Below, in pieces: positions 17,270 through 25,185 of a DNA stretch of 64,000 bases. A program made the position numbers and the translations under genes. The number at the start of each line of letters is the position of its first letter. Within the stretch, counting starts at the first letter, position 1. Source of the DNA: Pseudoflavitalea sp. G-6-1-2 (GTDB lineage: Bacteria > Bacteroidota > Bacteroidia > Chitinophagales > Chitinophagaceae); NCBI RefSeq assembly GCF_012927185.1, contig NZ_JABBGB010000001.1, forward strand, positions 186,001 to 250,000. Reading direction: 5' to 3'. The notes below the pieces were generated by a model, which searched no databases, was not told the DNA's origin, and saw only the letters and a list, made by a program, of their open reading frames with translations.

Positions 17270-18037
17270 TTGCTCAAAGAAATCGTCATTGCGATACAGT
17301 CCTACATCAGGGCACATAAGTTCATCAGCCATCACAGGCTGTGGAAGTGGATCCTGATTCCGGGTATTCTCTATGCCATCCTGTTTTGTGTGGGCATCTA
17401 TTTTTTCTGGATTTCTTCTGACAATGCAGTTTCCTGGTTAAGTCATCGCATTGGTATCGATCGCTGGCTTCATCGTCAGAGCAGCGGCATTCTCAGCTTC
17501 TTCTTTTTGATGGGTGAGATAATGATACGATTGCTGCTTTTATCTTTCTACTTCTCATTATTCAAATACCTGTTTCTCATTATCGGTTCGCCACTCTTTG
17601 CTTATCTCAGCGAAAAAACTGATGCCATCCTCAACGGAAAAGATTATCCTTTCAGCTGGCCACAGGTTTTGAAAGATATGGCACGCGGCATCAAACTCGC
17701 GCTGCGCAACGCTTTCTGGCAAACGGTGTACATGATCACTCTGCTGATACTGAGTTTCATCCCCATCGTTGGATGGATGGTTCCGCTCTTCGCACTCTTT
17801 GTAGAATGCTACTATTACGGATTCTCCATGCTCGATTACAGCTGTGAGCGCAATAAACTTTCGCCGGCAGCAAGCATTGAATTCATCGGTAAGCACAAGG
17901 GGCTGGCCATCGGAAACGGAATGGTGTTCTACCTCATGCACTGGATTCCCTTCCTCGGATGGGTGCTGGCGCCTGCCTATGCTGTAGTGGCTGCTACCAT
18001 CAGTCTCTATCATCAGGAAAAGGAACCCGCACTCTGA
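17270..18037 (+). CDS. EI24 domain (CysZ-like) membrane protein
   Basis: The 255-residue protein has an apparent TTG start; no in-frame ATG lies near enough upstream to replace it. Four to six hydrophobic segments are visible (ILIPGILYAILFCVGIYFFW, ILSFFFLMGEIMIRLLLLSF, MITLLILSFIPIVGWMVPLF, MVFYLMHWIPFLGWVLAPAY). The pattern PIVGWMVPLFALFVECYYYG is typical of EI24/CysZ proteins. CysZ is a sulfate permease in some bacteria, but distant members of this family have no tested function. The sulfate genes are 20 kb away, so a link is unsupported. A TAGGTTTG at 17223-17230 is a plausible -7 box. Confidence 0.75.
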   Translation: MLKEIVIAIQSYIRAHKFISHHRLWKWILIPGILYAILFCVGIYFFWISSDNAVSWLSHRIGIDRWLHRQSSGILSFFFLMGEIMIRLLLLSFYFSLFKYLFLIIGSPLFAYLSEKTDAILNGKDYPFSWPQVLKDMARGIKLALRNAFWQTVYMITLLILSFIPIVGWMVPLFALFVECYYYGFSMLDYSCERNKLSPAASIEFIGKHKGLAIGNGMVFYLMHWIPFLGWVLAPAYAVVAATISLYHQEKEPAL

Positions 18038-18064
18038 GGCGAACATTTTCGCTAACTTGCCGCC

Positions 18065-18766
18065 ATGACTTCGAGCAAGATCTACCTGATTCCATCTTTT
18101 CTGCATGAATCAGCTACACAGACCATCCCGGCCTATGTAACTGAAGCAGTACGCGACTGCCAATGTTTTTTTGTGGAGAACGAAAGAAGCGCCCGCCGCT
18201 TTCTGAAACAACTCTGGAAAGAAATGGTGATCGATGATTACCAGTGGTTCACTATCCACAAAGCAGAGGAGGCAGTGCAGCAGGAGTTCAGGCAATGTCT
18301 GAAACAGAATAAAAATATCGGTATCATCAGCGAAGCCGGATGCCCCGGCATTGCCGATCCCGGACAATTGCTGATCGGTGTGGCCCAGAACGCAGGCGCC
18401 ACGGTAGTTCCGATGGTTGGCCCCAGCTCGATACTGCTAGCCTTGATGGCCAGTGGCATGAACGGCCAGCAGTTCCGTTTCTCCGGTTATCTTCCCATCG
18501 ATACGGCCAGTCGCATCAAAGCGTTGAAGGAGCTGGAAGCTGAATCGGGTAAAAAGAATTGCACCGAAGTATTTATCGAAACACCCTATCGCAATAATCA
18601 GCTGGTGGAAGTGATGCTGAAAACACTTCATCCCAATACACGCATCTGCATTGCAGCCGACATCACGGCATCCACCGAATTCATCCGTACAAAAACGGTA
18701 TCCGAATGGAAGAAACAGGTACCGGAGCTGCACAAGCGACCGACCATCTTCTGTGTTATGGGATAA
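18065..18766 (+). CDS. RsmI-like SAM-dependent methyltransferase (tetrapyrrole methylase fold)
   Basis: The 233-residue protein has the tetrapyrrole-methylase fold seen in RsmI: KIYLIPSFLHE at the N-terminus, IGIISEAGCPGIADPGQLL (the conserved EAGxPGxxDPG loop), VVPMVGPSSILLALMASG, FRFSGYLP and FIETPYRNNQLVEVML. RsmI 2'-O-methylates C1402 of 16S rRNA. This protein differs in its N-terminus and belongs to the second, RsmI-like subgroup common in Bacteroidota, so the exact rRNA target is not certain. It starts 27 nt after the EI24 gene and may be cotranscribed, though TAACTTGC at 18053-18060 is also -7-like. Confidence 0.85.
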   Translation: MTSSKIYLIPSFLHESATQTIPAYVTEAVRDCQCFFVENERSARRFLKQLWKEMVIDDYQWFTIHKAEEAVQQEFRQCLKQNKNIGIISEAGCPGIADPGQLLIGVAQNAGATVVPMVGPSSILLALMASGMNGQQFRFSGYLPIDTASRIKALKELEAESGKKNCTEVFIETPYRNNQLVEVMLKTLHPNTRICIAADITASTEFIRTKTVSEWKKQVPELHKRPTIFCVMG

Positions 18767-18775
18767 TTAATTTTC

Positions 18776-19174
18776 CTACTGCGGGCTGATCACATTTTCC
18801 AGATTGGTGGGGTTACGCACTTCGTACACGCTGTCTACGATCTGCTTCTGCCATCCGCGCCAGGGCAACGCTCCGAGATAGGTTTTGTAATGAACCTGAA
18901 CGTTCATGCCCGAATTCTCCAGCAGCACTTTGGCCACAGATTCGCTCACTACGCTGAACTCGAATTCGTTACTCTGAACATTTGCTCTGAAACCGCTCTG
19001 GATAAGCTTTCCCTCATAGGTTTTCCAAACATAGCCCTTCTTCTGAAAAGTGTTCAGAAGGCCACCCTTGGTGCCTTCGGCAAAAACCCAGAAATAGCGG
19101 ACATACACAAAGATTATCAGTCCGATCAGGAGTACCCAAAAGATAATTGTCTTGACTTTAAACCTTCCGGCCAT
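18776..19174 (-). CDS. Small conserved membrane-anchored protein
   Basis: The protein is 132 residues from MAGRFKVKT at 19174. A longer frame opens at 19240, but its extra 22 residues are atypical and would reach almost to the bshA start. One membrane helix (TIIFWVLLIGLIIFVYVRYF) precedes a conserved soluble part: GGLLNTFQKKGYVWKTYEGKL, FEFSVVSES, LGALPWRGWQKQIVDSVYEV. Homologues are widespread in Bacteroidota and are sometimes wrongly labelled 6-phosphogluconate dehydrogenase. No enzymatic motif is present and the function is unknown. It is divergent from bshA. Confidence 0.75.
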   Translation of the reverse strand: MAGRFKVKTIIFWVLLIGLIIFVYVRYFWVFAEGTKGGLLNTFQKKGYVWKTYEGKLIQSGFRANVQSNEFEFSVVSESVAKVLLENSGMNVQVHYKTYLGALPWRGWQKQIVDSVYEVRNPTNLENVISPQ

Positions 19175-19253
19175 AAGTGCTGTTATTTCCCTAAAGTTAA
19201 ACAATTCCTTTACCTTCACACATATACATATACCCATCAACTAATAGGTAATT

Positions 19254-20375
19254 ATGCGCATTGGAATAGTATGTTATCCAACATTCGGCGGAAGCGGAGT
19301 GCTGGCCACTGAATTGGGCAAAGCCCTGGCCGATAAGGGTCATCAGGTTCACTTCATCACCTATCAGCAACCAGTAAGATTAAGCGAGTTCAACGCCAAT
19401 ATATTTTATCACGAAGTTCGGGTACCTACTTACCCCCTGTTCGATTATCCTCCTTACGAAACTGCATTGAGCAGCACCATGGTCGATGTGATCGTAAACA
19501 ACAATATCGATCTACTGCACGTACATTACGCTATCCCTCACGCATCGGCTGCATATATGGCCAAGATGATACTGGAGAAGCAAGGTAAACGCATTCCGGT
19601 GATCACTACGCTGCACGGTACCGATATCACACTCGTGGGCCGCGATAAAACCTTCGAGCCCGTGGTAACTTTCTCCATCAACGAGAGCGATGCCATCACA
19701 GCCGTGTCGAATAACCTGCGCGATGAGACCTACAAACATTTCAAGATCGGCAAGAACATAGAAGTGATCCAGAACTTTGTGGATGTAAAAAGATTCAACA
19801 AAAAACCCATCGATGCATTCAGAAAAGTGATTGCACCGAACGGAGAAAAGATATTGCTGCATGCTTCCAACTTCCGTAAACTGAAACGGGTAGAAGATGT
19901 AGTGAAGATTTTTGCACAGGTACTGCCGAAAGTGCCGTCCAAACTGCTTTTCGTGGGAGACGGACCGGAAAGGCCAATCGCCGAAGCGCTTTGCCGCGAG
20001 CTCGGCATCTGCGACGACACTCGTTTTGTAGGCAGACAGGAGCAGATCGAAGAGATACTCGCAGTGTCTGATCTCTTCTTACTCACATCAGATTATGAAA
20101 GCTTTGGTCTGGCTGCCCTCGAAGCAATGGCTGCAGGCGTTCCGGTTATTTCCACCAATGCAGGCGGTTTGCCTGAGATCAACGTAGATGGTAAAACAGG
20201 CTACCTCAGTAACGTAGGTGATGTAGACAATATGGCCCGTCAGGCAGCGGAGCTGCTTTCAAATCCTGAGCAGCTGAAACAGTTCAAATCTAACGCTTTC
20301 GCACATGCGCAACACTTCGATATCGACAGAGTAGTGCCCATGTACGAAGAACTGTACAATCGTTTTCTCAACTAA
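19254..20375 (+). CDS. bshA: N-acetyl-alpha-D-glucosaminyl L-malate synthase
   Basis: The 373-residue GT-B glycosyltransferase joins UDP-GlcNAc and L-malate in the first step of bacillithiol synthesis. The BshA N-terminus, GIVCYPTFGGSGVLATELG, is diagnostic, with LHVHYAIPHASAAYMAK, ITTLHGTDITLVG and the donor-site motif SDYESFGLAALEAMAAGVPV in the C-terminal domain. The other bacillithiol genes (bshB, bshC) are not in the window. Presence of this gene implies that bacillithiol is the main low-molecular-weight thiol, tying cysteine supply to redox balance. Cytoplasmic. Confidence 0.93.
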   Translation: MRIGIVCYPTFGGSGVLATELGKALADKGHQVHFITYQQPVRLSEFNANIFYHEVRVPTYPLFDYPPYETALSSTMVDVIVNNNIDLLHVHYAIPHASAAYMAKMILEKQGKRIPVITTLHGTDITLVGRDKTFEPVVTFSINESDAITAVSNNLRDETYKHFKIGKNIEVIQNFVDVKRFNKKPIDAFRKVIAPNGEKILLHASNFRKLKRVEDVVKIFAQVLPKVPSKLLFVGDGPERPIAEALCRELGICDDTRFVGRQEQIEEILAVSDLFLLTSDYESFGLAALEAMAAGVPVISTNAGGLPEINVDGKTGYLSNVGDVDNMARQAAELLSNPEQLKQFKSNAFAHAQHFDIDRVVPMYEELYNRFLN

Positions 20376-20429
20376 GTTTTACAGTTATTGACATATGCTG
20401 AGCAGTTGATCTGATCGGCACCTGAAACG

Positions 20430-20464
20430 AAAAGAGGCAGCCTCATGGAGACTGCCTCTTTTTA
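20430..20464. terminator. Bidirectional intrinsic terminator
   Basis: AAAAGAGGCAG pairs with CTGCCTCTTTT around a short loop that can add three more base pairs (CTC with GAG). It is flanked by A on the left and T on the right, between the convergent bshA and envC genes. Confidence 0.8.
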
Positions 20465-20482
20465 TTTGTTACGTTTGAACGA

Positions 20483-21883
20483 TTATTTTCTTCTGATCCA
20501 GCTTTCGGGATTCTGGTTGGTGTTTTCGAGTGTGATGATGAACTCTACTTCTCCATTGCCATCATCATTGGTGGATGCTTTTCCAAGAGCCTGACCAGTG
20601 CTCACTTTCTGCCCTTTACTTACAGAAGTGGAAGCCAGGTTGCTGTATACGGAGAAATATTTACCGTGTTTAATGATCACTGCCCAGTTACCTTCAATAT
20701 CGAATACAGAGGTTACTTCGCCTTCGAATACAGACTTCACAGTAGCGCCAACAGTGGTTTCGATGGTGATGCCTGGATTATTGCCCACTACTCCCGGACC
20801 TGATCCGAGCCCTTCAATTCTGTATGGACCAAAGTGCAGTTTCACTTCCCCTCTCTCAACAGGCCATGGCAATTTTCCTTTGGCATTGGCAAAGTTTCCT
20901 GAAATGGCCAGTCCTTCCGGTGTAGCTTCAAGCACACTCTTAGTAGGTTCCGGCTGTTTTTTAGGAGGCGGTGGAGCAGCTGTGTGGGTCTCTTTTGCAG
21001 GAGGAGGAGTTGTAACCGGCTGATTATTGGCGGCTTTTTCGGCTGCCACTCTTTTAGCTTCTGCGAGCCTTGCTTCTTCTTTCTTTCTTTCGCGCTCACG
21101 CTCTTCGGCAGCGGCTTTGGCTCTTGCACGTTCTTCGGCCAGCGCTTTCTCGCGGGCTGCTTTCAGTTCTTTTTCGATTGCAGCACGGATGGCGGCTTTC
21201 AGCTTGATATCTGCACGGGCTTTCAACTCCAGTTCTTTGGAGATTTCGCGTTCACGCTCTTTTATCTTTCCGAGGAATTCGTCTTTTTCTTTGCGTTCAT
21301 CTGCCAGCACTGTTTTTTCCTTCTCTGCAGATTTCAGCACTTCGTCTTTCTGCTTGCGGGAAACTTTCAGTCCTTCGTTCTTTTCGTTCAGCAGCGTCTG
21401 GGTGTTCTTGATAGTAGCAGCCTGCTGCTCGCGGTACTGGCGATAAGACTTGAGGTATTCGATTCGTTTCAATGCTTCGTTGAAACTGGGAGCCGAGAAG
21501 ATGAAATTGAGGAACTCGTAGTTGCTGCGGTTCTTGTAAGCGTATACGATGCTCTTCTTGTATTGTTCTTTCAGGGTATCGAGCTCTTTGTTCAGGCGGG
21601 CGATCTCATTGTAGTTCTGAGAAATATTGCTCTGGATCTGATTGATCTGTGCATTGATATTGCCGATGGCCTGCTCACGAAGCGCCAGCTTCTTTTTGAT
21701 CATTGCAAGTTGTCCCAGACTCGCCTTCTTATTTTTCTTGGTATCGTTGAGTGACTTTCGCAGGTCTTCAATTTCATGCTGAATTTCAGCCTGTTTCTTT
21801 TTCAGATCATCACTGCCCTGCTGCGCGTTTGCTCCGGCGGCACACAGGAATACCAATAAAAAGGCAACCAGGATTCTTTGCAT
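20483..21883 (-). CDS. EnvC-like murein hydrolase activator (degenerate M23 domain)
   Basis: The 466-residue protein has a signal peptide (MQRILVAFLLVFLCAAGANA). A coiled coil follows from about residue 25 to 290 (KKKQAEIQHEIEDLRKSL and later Lys/Glu/Ala-rich repeats), then a proline-rich linker (TPPPAKETHTAAPPPPKKQP) and a C-terminal LytM/M23 domain. The zinc ligands of active M23 enzymes are not kept: the GID segment reads PGITIETT and the usual HxH reads as YSNLAS. This fits EnvC-type activators, which switch on amidases at the division site rather than cut peptidoglycan. It is last in the ispF-dut-DUF4292 operon. Periplasmic. Confidence 0.88.
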   Translation of the reverse strand: MQRILVAFLLVFLCAAGANAQQGSDDLKKKQAEIQHEIEDLRKSLNDTKKNKKASLGQLAMIKKKLALREQAIGNINAQINQIQSNISQNYNEIARLNKELDTLKEQYKKSIVYAYKNRSNYEFLNFIFSAPSFNEALKRIEYLKSYRQYREQQAATIKNTQTLLNEKNEGLKVSRKQKDEVLKSAEKEKTVLADERKEKDEFLGKIKEREREISKELELKARADIKLKAAIRAAIEKELKAAREKALAEERARAKAAAEERERERKKEEARLAEAKRVAAEKAANNQPVTTPPPAKETHTAAPPPPKKQPEPTKSVLEATPEGLAISGNFANAKGKLPWPVERGEVKLHFGPYRIEGLGSGPGVVGNNPGITIETTVGATVKSVFEGEVTSVFDIEGNWAVIIKHGKYFSVYSNLASTSVSKGQKVSTGQALGKASTNDDGNGEVEFIITLENTNQNPESWIRRK

Positions 21884-21914
21884 ATCGATCGGATTTAATT
21901 AATGTGGTAACGAA

Positions 21915-22739
21915 TTATTGACGCTTATAATTACGTGGAATATTAAAAGGAAAGGTTAAATCTACATTAAAGTCCACCTGTTTGAATTGCATGTTGATGT
22001 CAACCTTGGTTTTCTCGGATATGGCAATGCCTCTCACAGTAGGGAAAAGGATCGCATTTTTGTTCTCATATCCACCGTAGGTGATATTGCAGGTACGGGC
22101 GCGCAGCACATCGGCATCATCGAGTTTGCTGTGCAGCAACCGGTAATCGTCGGTTGAAACAGTGAGCAGGTGTTTAAAGATATCTGATGCACTGAGCAGT
22201 GAAATGCTTTTCTCGTCTTTTCTGTAAGATACAATATTGCTGTCGAGAAATACGGGATTGCCGATCAGCAATGCCTGCAATTCTTTGAACGTGAAGGGAA
22301 CTTTGGCTAATTCTTTCAGGTAATTCACAGAGCGGAGCTGTACTACCTTATCGAGTTTATTCAGCACTTTCACACTGTCGGGCGTTACGAGAATGCGGAA
22401 AGCTTCGATTCCGAGAAGGGCTGTGATGCTCACCCAGATGGCAGAATCCTTTTTCATGCGGATGGCTGCGGTGAAGTCTCTTTTCTTTCCGTCTTCAGGG
22501 GAGAAGTCCACTTTTATTTTGGCAGAAAGCGTATTGAAATCGATACGGTTTCTTTCGATGGCCTGATATACTTCGTGAATAAAGTGGATGGTGTCTGATT
22601 TTCCATCAGCCACGGGCACTTTCACTACCTGAGCCGTATCCTTTTTAGTGATAGCGTTGGAGATGCTCTTGGTAGATCTGCAACTGCCAAGTGATGCTGC
22701 GAGCACTACAGGAACCAATAACCAGCAAAAATATTTCAT
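21915..22739 (-). CDS. DUF4292 lipoprotein
   Basis: The 274-residue protein has a lipoprotein signal (MKYFCWLLVPVVLAASLGSC, lipobox LGSC). Its body matches DUF4292: FNTLSAKIKVDF, IRMKKDSAIWVSITALLGIEAFRILVTPDSV, FTFKELQALLIGNP and a C-terminal DVDLTFPFNIPRNYK-type strand. The fold is LolA/LolB-like, so a role in lipoprotein or lipid transfer is possible but not shown. It sits between dut and envC with short gaps, an arrangement I believe is common in Bacteroidota. Confidence 0.85.
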   Translation of the reverse strand: MKYFCWLLVPVVLAASLGSCRSTKSISNAITKKDTAQVVKVPVADGKSDTIHFIHEVYQAIERNRIDFNTLSAKIKVDFSPEDGKKRDFTAAIRMKKDSAIWVSITALLGIEAFRILVTPDSVKVLNKLDKVVQLRSVNYLKELAKVPFTFKELQALLIGNPVFLDSNIVSYRKDEKSISLLSASDIFKHLLTVSTDDYRLLHSKLDDADVLRARTCNITYGGYENKNAILFPTVRGIAISEKTKVDINMQFKQVDFNVDLTFPFNIPRNYKRQ

Positions 22740-22755
22740 CAGAGGGCTGTGTTAA

Positions 22756-23205
22756 TTATGATTTGCCGGTGTGGCCGAAACCTCCGTCCTGGCGTTGGGT
22801 GGAAGAAATAGTTACTGCTGATTCCCATTGCACTTTCTGAACCGGCGATACTATCATCTGAGCAATGCGGTCTGCATGCTGAATGGTCTGCGGCTCCTGG
22901 CTCAGGTTGATCAGGATCACTTTGATCTCTCCTCTGTAATCGGCATCGATGGTACCAGGCGTATTGAGGCAGGTGATGCCTTGCTTGATGGCGAGGCCGC
23001 TTCTCGGGCGAACCTGCGCTTCGTATCCATCGGGCAGTTCGATGAACAAACCAGTTGGTATCAGCGTGCGTTCCATTGGTTGCAATACAACCGGTGATTC
23101 GAGATTGGCTCGGAGGTCCATTCCTGCTGCACCCGGAGTTCCGTATTCGGGGAGGGGATTGGATGATTGATTAATGATCTTTACGTTGATAGATGACATG
23201 CGCAA
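22756..23205 (-). CDS. dut: dUTP diphosphatase
   Basis: The 149-residue enzyme hydrolyses dUTP to dUMP and diphosphate, keeping uracil out of DNA and feeding thymidylate synthesis. All five trimeric dUTPase motifs are present: PGAAGMDLRA (1), PRSGLAIKQGI (2), NTPGTIDADYRGEIKVIL (3), RIAQMIVSPV (4) and RQDGGFGHTG (5). The start at 23205 or 23199 cannot be decided. It lies 5 nt after ispF. Cytoplasmic. Confidence 0.95.
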   Translation of the reverse strand: MRMSSINVKIINQSSNPLPEYGTPGAAGMDLRANLESPVVLQPMERTLIPTGLFIELPDGYEAQVRPRSGLAIKQGITCLNTPGTIDADYRGEIKVILINLSQEPQTIQHADRIAQMIVSPVQKVQWESAVTISSTQRQDGGFGHTGKS

Positions 23206-23210
23206 ATATA

Positions 23211-23687
23211 CTATGGTTTCATCAATAGCACATTCGCATATGCCACCAATCCTTCTTCTCTTCCTACAAATCCCATGGTTTCGGTGGTAGTGGCTTTAAC
23301 AGACACATCATCGGTGGTAAGTTGCAGTATGCCTGCAATCACTTCGCGCATCTGCGGACTGTATGGTTTTATCTTCGGTGCTTCGAGACAAATGGATGCG
23401 TCTACATTCACCACTTTGTAACCTTTCTCACTGATCAGCTCAAAACAACGGGCCAGCAATATTTTGCTGTCGATATTCTTGTATGCAGCATCATTGTTGG
23501 GGAAATGCATCCCGATATCGCCCAGCGCCAGCGCGCCCAGCAAGGCATCACAGATAGCATGCAGTAAAACATCGGCATCGCTATGCCCCAATGCTCCTTT
23601 GTGATGGGGAATTTTCACCCCGCCGATCCACAGATCTCTTCCTTCTACCATCTGATGAAAATCAATTCCGAATCCAATCCTGAACAT
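23211..23687 (-). CDS. ispF: 2-C-methyl-D-erythritol 2,4-cyclodiphosphate synthase
   Basis: The 158-residue enzyme forms the cyclic diphosphate in the MEP isoprenoid pathway. The metal-binding GFGIDFHQM, the core [34 protein letters not shown] and the C-terminal [19 protein letters not shown] are all clear. It is the first gene of the ispF-dut-DUF4292-envC unit, just after the porV terminator. Cytoplasmic, trimeric by family knowledge. Confidence 0.96.
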   Translation of the reverse strand: MFRIGFGIDFHQMVEGRDLWIGGVKIPHHKGALGHSDADVLLHAICDALLGALALGDIGMHFPNNDAAYKNIDSKILLARCFELISEKGYKVVNVDASICLEAPKIKPYSPQMREVIAGILQLTTDDVSVKATTTETMGFVGREEGLVAYANVLLMKP

Positions 23688-23702
23688 GCTGTAACATTTA
23701 TG

Positions 23703-23735
23703 AATAAAAAAAGCGCTCCGGCAATCCGGAACGCT
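23703..23735 (-). terminator. Rho-independent terminator after porV
   Basis: AGCGCTCCGG (23712-23721) pairs with CCGGAACGCT (23726-23735) with one mismatch and a 4-nt loop. On the minus strand a run of T follows. It lies between porV and ispF. Confidence 0.75.
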
Positions 23736-23759
23736 TCAAATATATTTTATTTTTCTTGC

Positions 23760-24950
23760 TTACTCTTTATCGATATCGAACACCAGTCCGAATCGCAGGG
23801 TATTGCTCAGTGGGTTTCTGTTTACACCGCTTCCCGAAGGAACGAGGTAAGCGAAGTTCAGTCCGAATACATTGTATTTGAGACCGAGACCCATGGTGAA
23901 ATATTTACGGTTGCCTTTGTCTTTGTTCTCATAGAAATAACCTGCGCGAACAAAGAACTGATCGTTGTAGCTGTACTCAGCTCCAAGAGAGAACTGGAAT
24001 TCTTTCAGTTCTTCGCTGAATCCGCCGGGTGCATCTCCGAAAGAACTGAACCAGCTGCCTACAACGCTCTTGTCGCGATACTTGGCAACTGCAGCTGAAT
24101 CTTCGCTGAGTCTCAAATCATCATTGGGATTTTTTGATGGCTCCGGAGGAGTAGGCACCAGCAGTTTATGGATATCCAGACCTACCATGATCTTGTTGTT
24201 CTCATCGAACACATTGGTAAAAGTTGTACCAAAGCTGAGGTTGGCAGGGATATAATCTTTTTGTTTGGCGTCGTTGGTGTAACCGATCTTGGTACCGAGG
24301 TTGGTTAATGCTGCACCGAAGTTCCAGCCCTGACCTACATCGTTAGTACCGGTGTAGAAGAAGCTCAGATCACCAGCAACTGCACGGCCGGTTTTATAAG
24401 TGGTTCCGTCAACTTCCTGGCCTGCTGCGAGGTTGGAGTTGATATATCGAAGGGCGATACCGAGACCCATTTTATCGCTCAGTTTGCGGCTGTAACCAAC
24501 GTCGATTCCGTATTCGCGCGGACGTCCTTCGCCGAGTTCAGTACCACTGAAGTTGGTGTACTGAATATTACCTAAGCTGAAGTAACGAACCGATCCTGAC
24601 AGTGCCTGGTTTTCGTCCAGCTTAATGAAGCCGGAAGCAGCCAGCAGGTATACATCGTTCAATCCAAGATCTTTCAACCATGGAGTGTAGGTGATACCAA
24701 CACCGTAATCATGTTTTGAAAATGGAGTTTTTGCGAGGTTCCAGAATGCTGAGTTTGCATCTGGTGTAGTGGCCATTCCCAACTCTCCCATCGCTCCTGC
24801 TCTCGCGTCTGGAGAGATACGCAGAAATGGAACAGAGGTTGTTACCGGGTTAGGCCTTTTATACTGGTCGTCCTGCGCATGCGCAGCAAGAGAACCGAAG
24901 CCTGCAGTAATAGATAGTAAAGCAGCCAGTTTGAAAGTCTGTCGTTTCAT
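23760..24950 (-). CDS. porV: Type IX secretion outer-membrane protein PorV
   Basis: The 396-residue protein has a signal peptide (MKRQTFKLAALLSITAGFGS, cleaved near AHAQ) and the PorV N-terminus TSVPFLRISPDARAGAMGE, a family hallmark. An FadL-like 14-strand barrel ends in an aromatic-containing strand (LRFGLVFDIDKE). PorV carries folded cargo from the translocon SprA/Sov to the sortase PorU in the attachment complex. Its gene lies directly downstream of porU on the same strand, 235 bp away. Outer membrane. Confidence 0.95.
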   Translation of the reverse strand: MKRQTFKLAALLSITAGFGSLAAHAQDDQYKRPNPVTTSVPFLRISPDARAGAMGELGMATTPDANSAFWNLAKTPFSKHDYGVGITYTPWLKDLGLNDVYLLAASGFIKLDENQALSGSVRYFSLGNIQYTNFSGTELGEGRPREYGIDVGYSRKLSDKMGLGIALRYINSNLAAGQEVDGTTYKTGRAVAGDLSFFYTGTNDVGQGWNFGAALTNLGTKIGYTNDAKQKDYIPANLSFGTTFTNVFDENNKIMVGLDIHKLLVPTPPEPSKNPNDDLRLSEDSAAVAKYRDKSVVGSWFSSFGDAPGGFSEELKEFQFSLGAEYSYNDQFFVRAGYFYENKDKGNRKYFTMGLGLKYNVFGLNFAYLVPSGSGVNRNPLSNTLRFGLVFDIDKE

Positions 24951-25185
24951 AACGTAATAATCTGTTTTAAAGGTCTTTTGTTAATACTGCCTTCAACAAT
25001 GCTGTTTTGCAGTTGATACTTTTCAGGAATCGGGATCTTCTATAGCTTTGGTTAGAAGCTATTGCTGATGCAGTAAATTAAAACGGTTGTCGGAGTAGAT
25101 GTTTTCTCAAATAAGGTATGCTTTAATATCAAGGAAAGACGGGGCGAAAATACACGATTTTCAGGAAAGTAAAAATCAATACATT

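Noticed and set aside
17270-18037. Assigning the EI24 gene as the sulfate permease cysZ of the cys region
   Set aside because: It is 20 kb from the cys genes, lacks the operator palindrome, and EI24 similarity alone does not show sulfate transport.
18776-19174. Label 6-phosphogluconate dehydrogenase for the small membrane protein
   Set aside because: No NADP-binding or catalytic motif is present and the protein is far too short; the label is a known carry-over error in related entries as far as I recall.
20984-21754. A 256-codon plus-strand frame, very Phe/Cys/Leu-rich, inside envC
   Set aside because: It mirrors the Lys/Glu-rich coiled coil on the minus strand, which produces such hydrophobic antisense frames.
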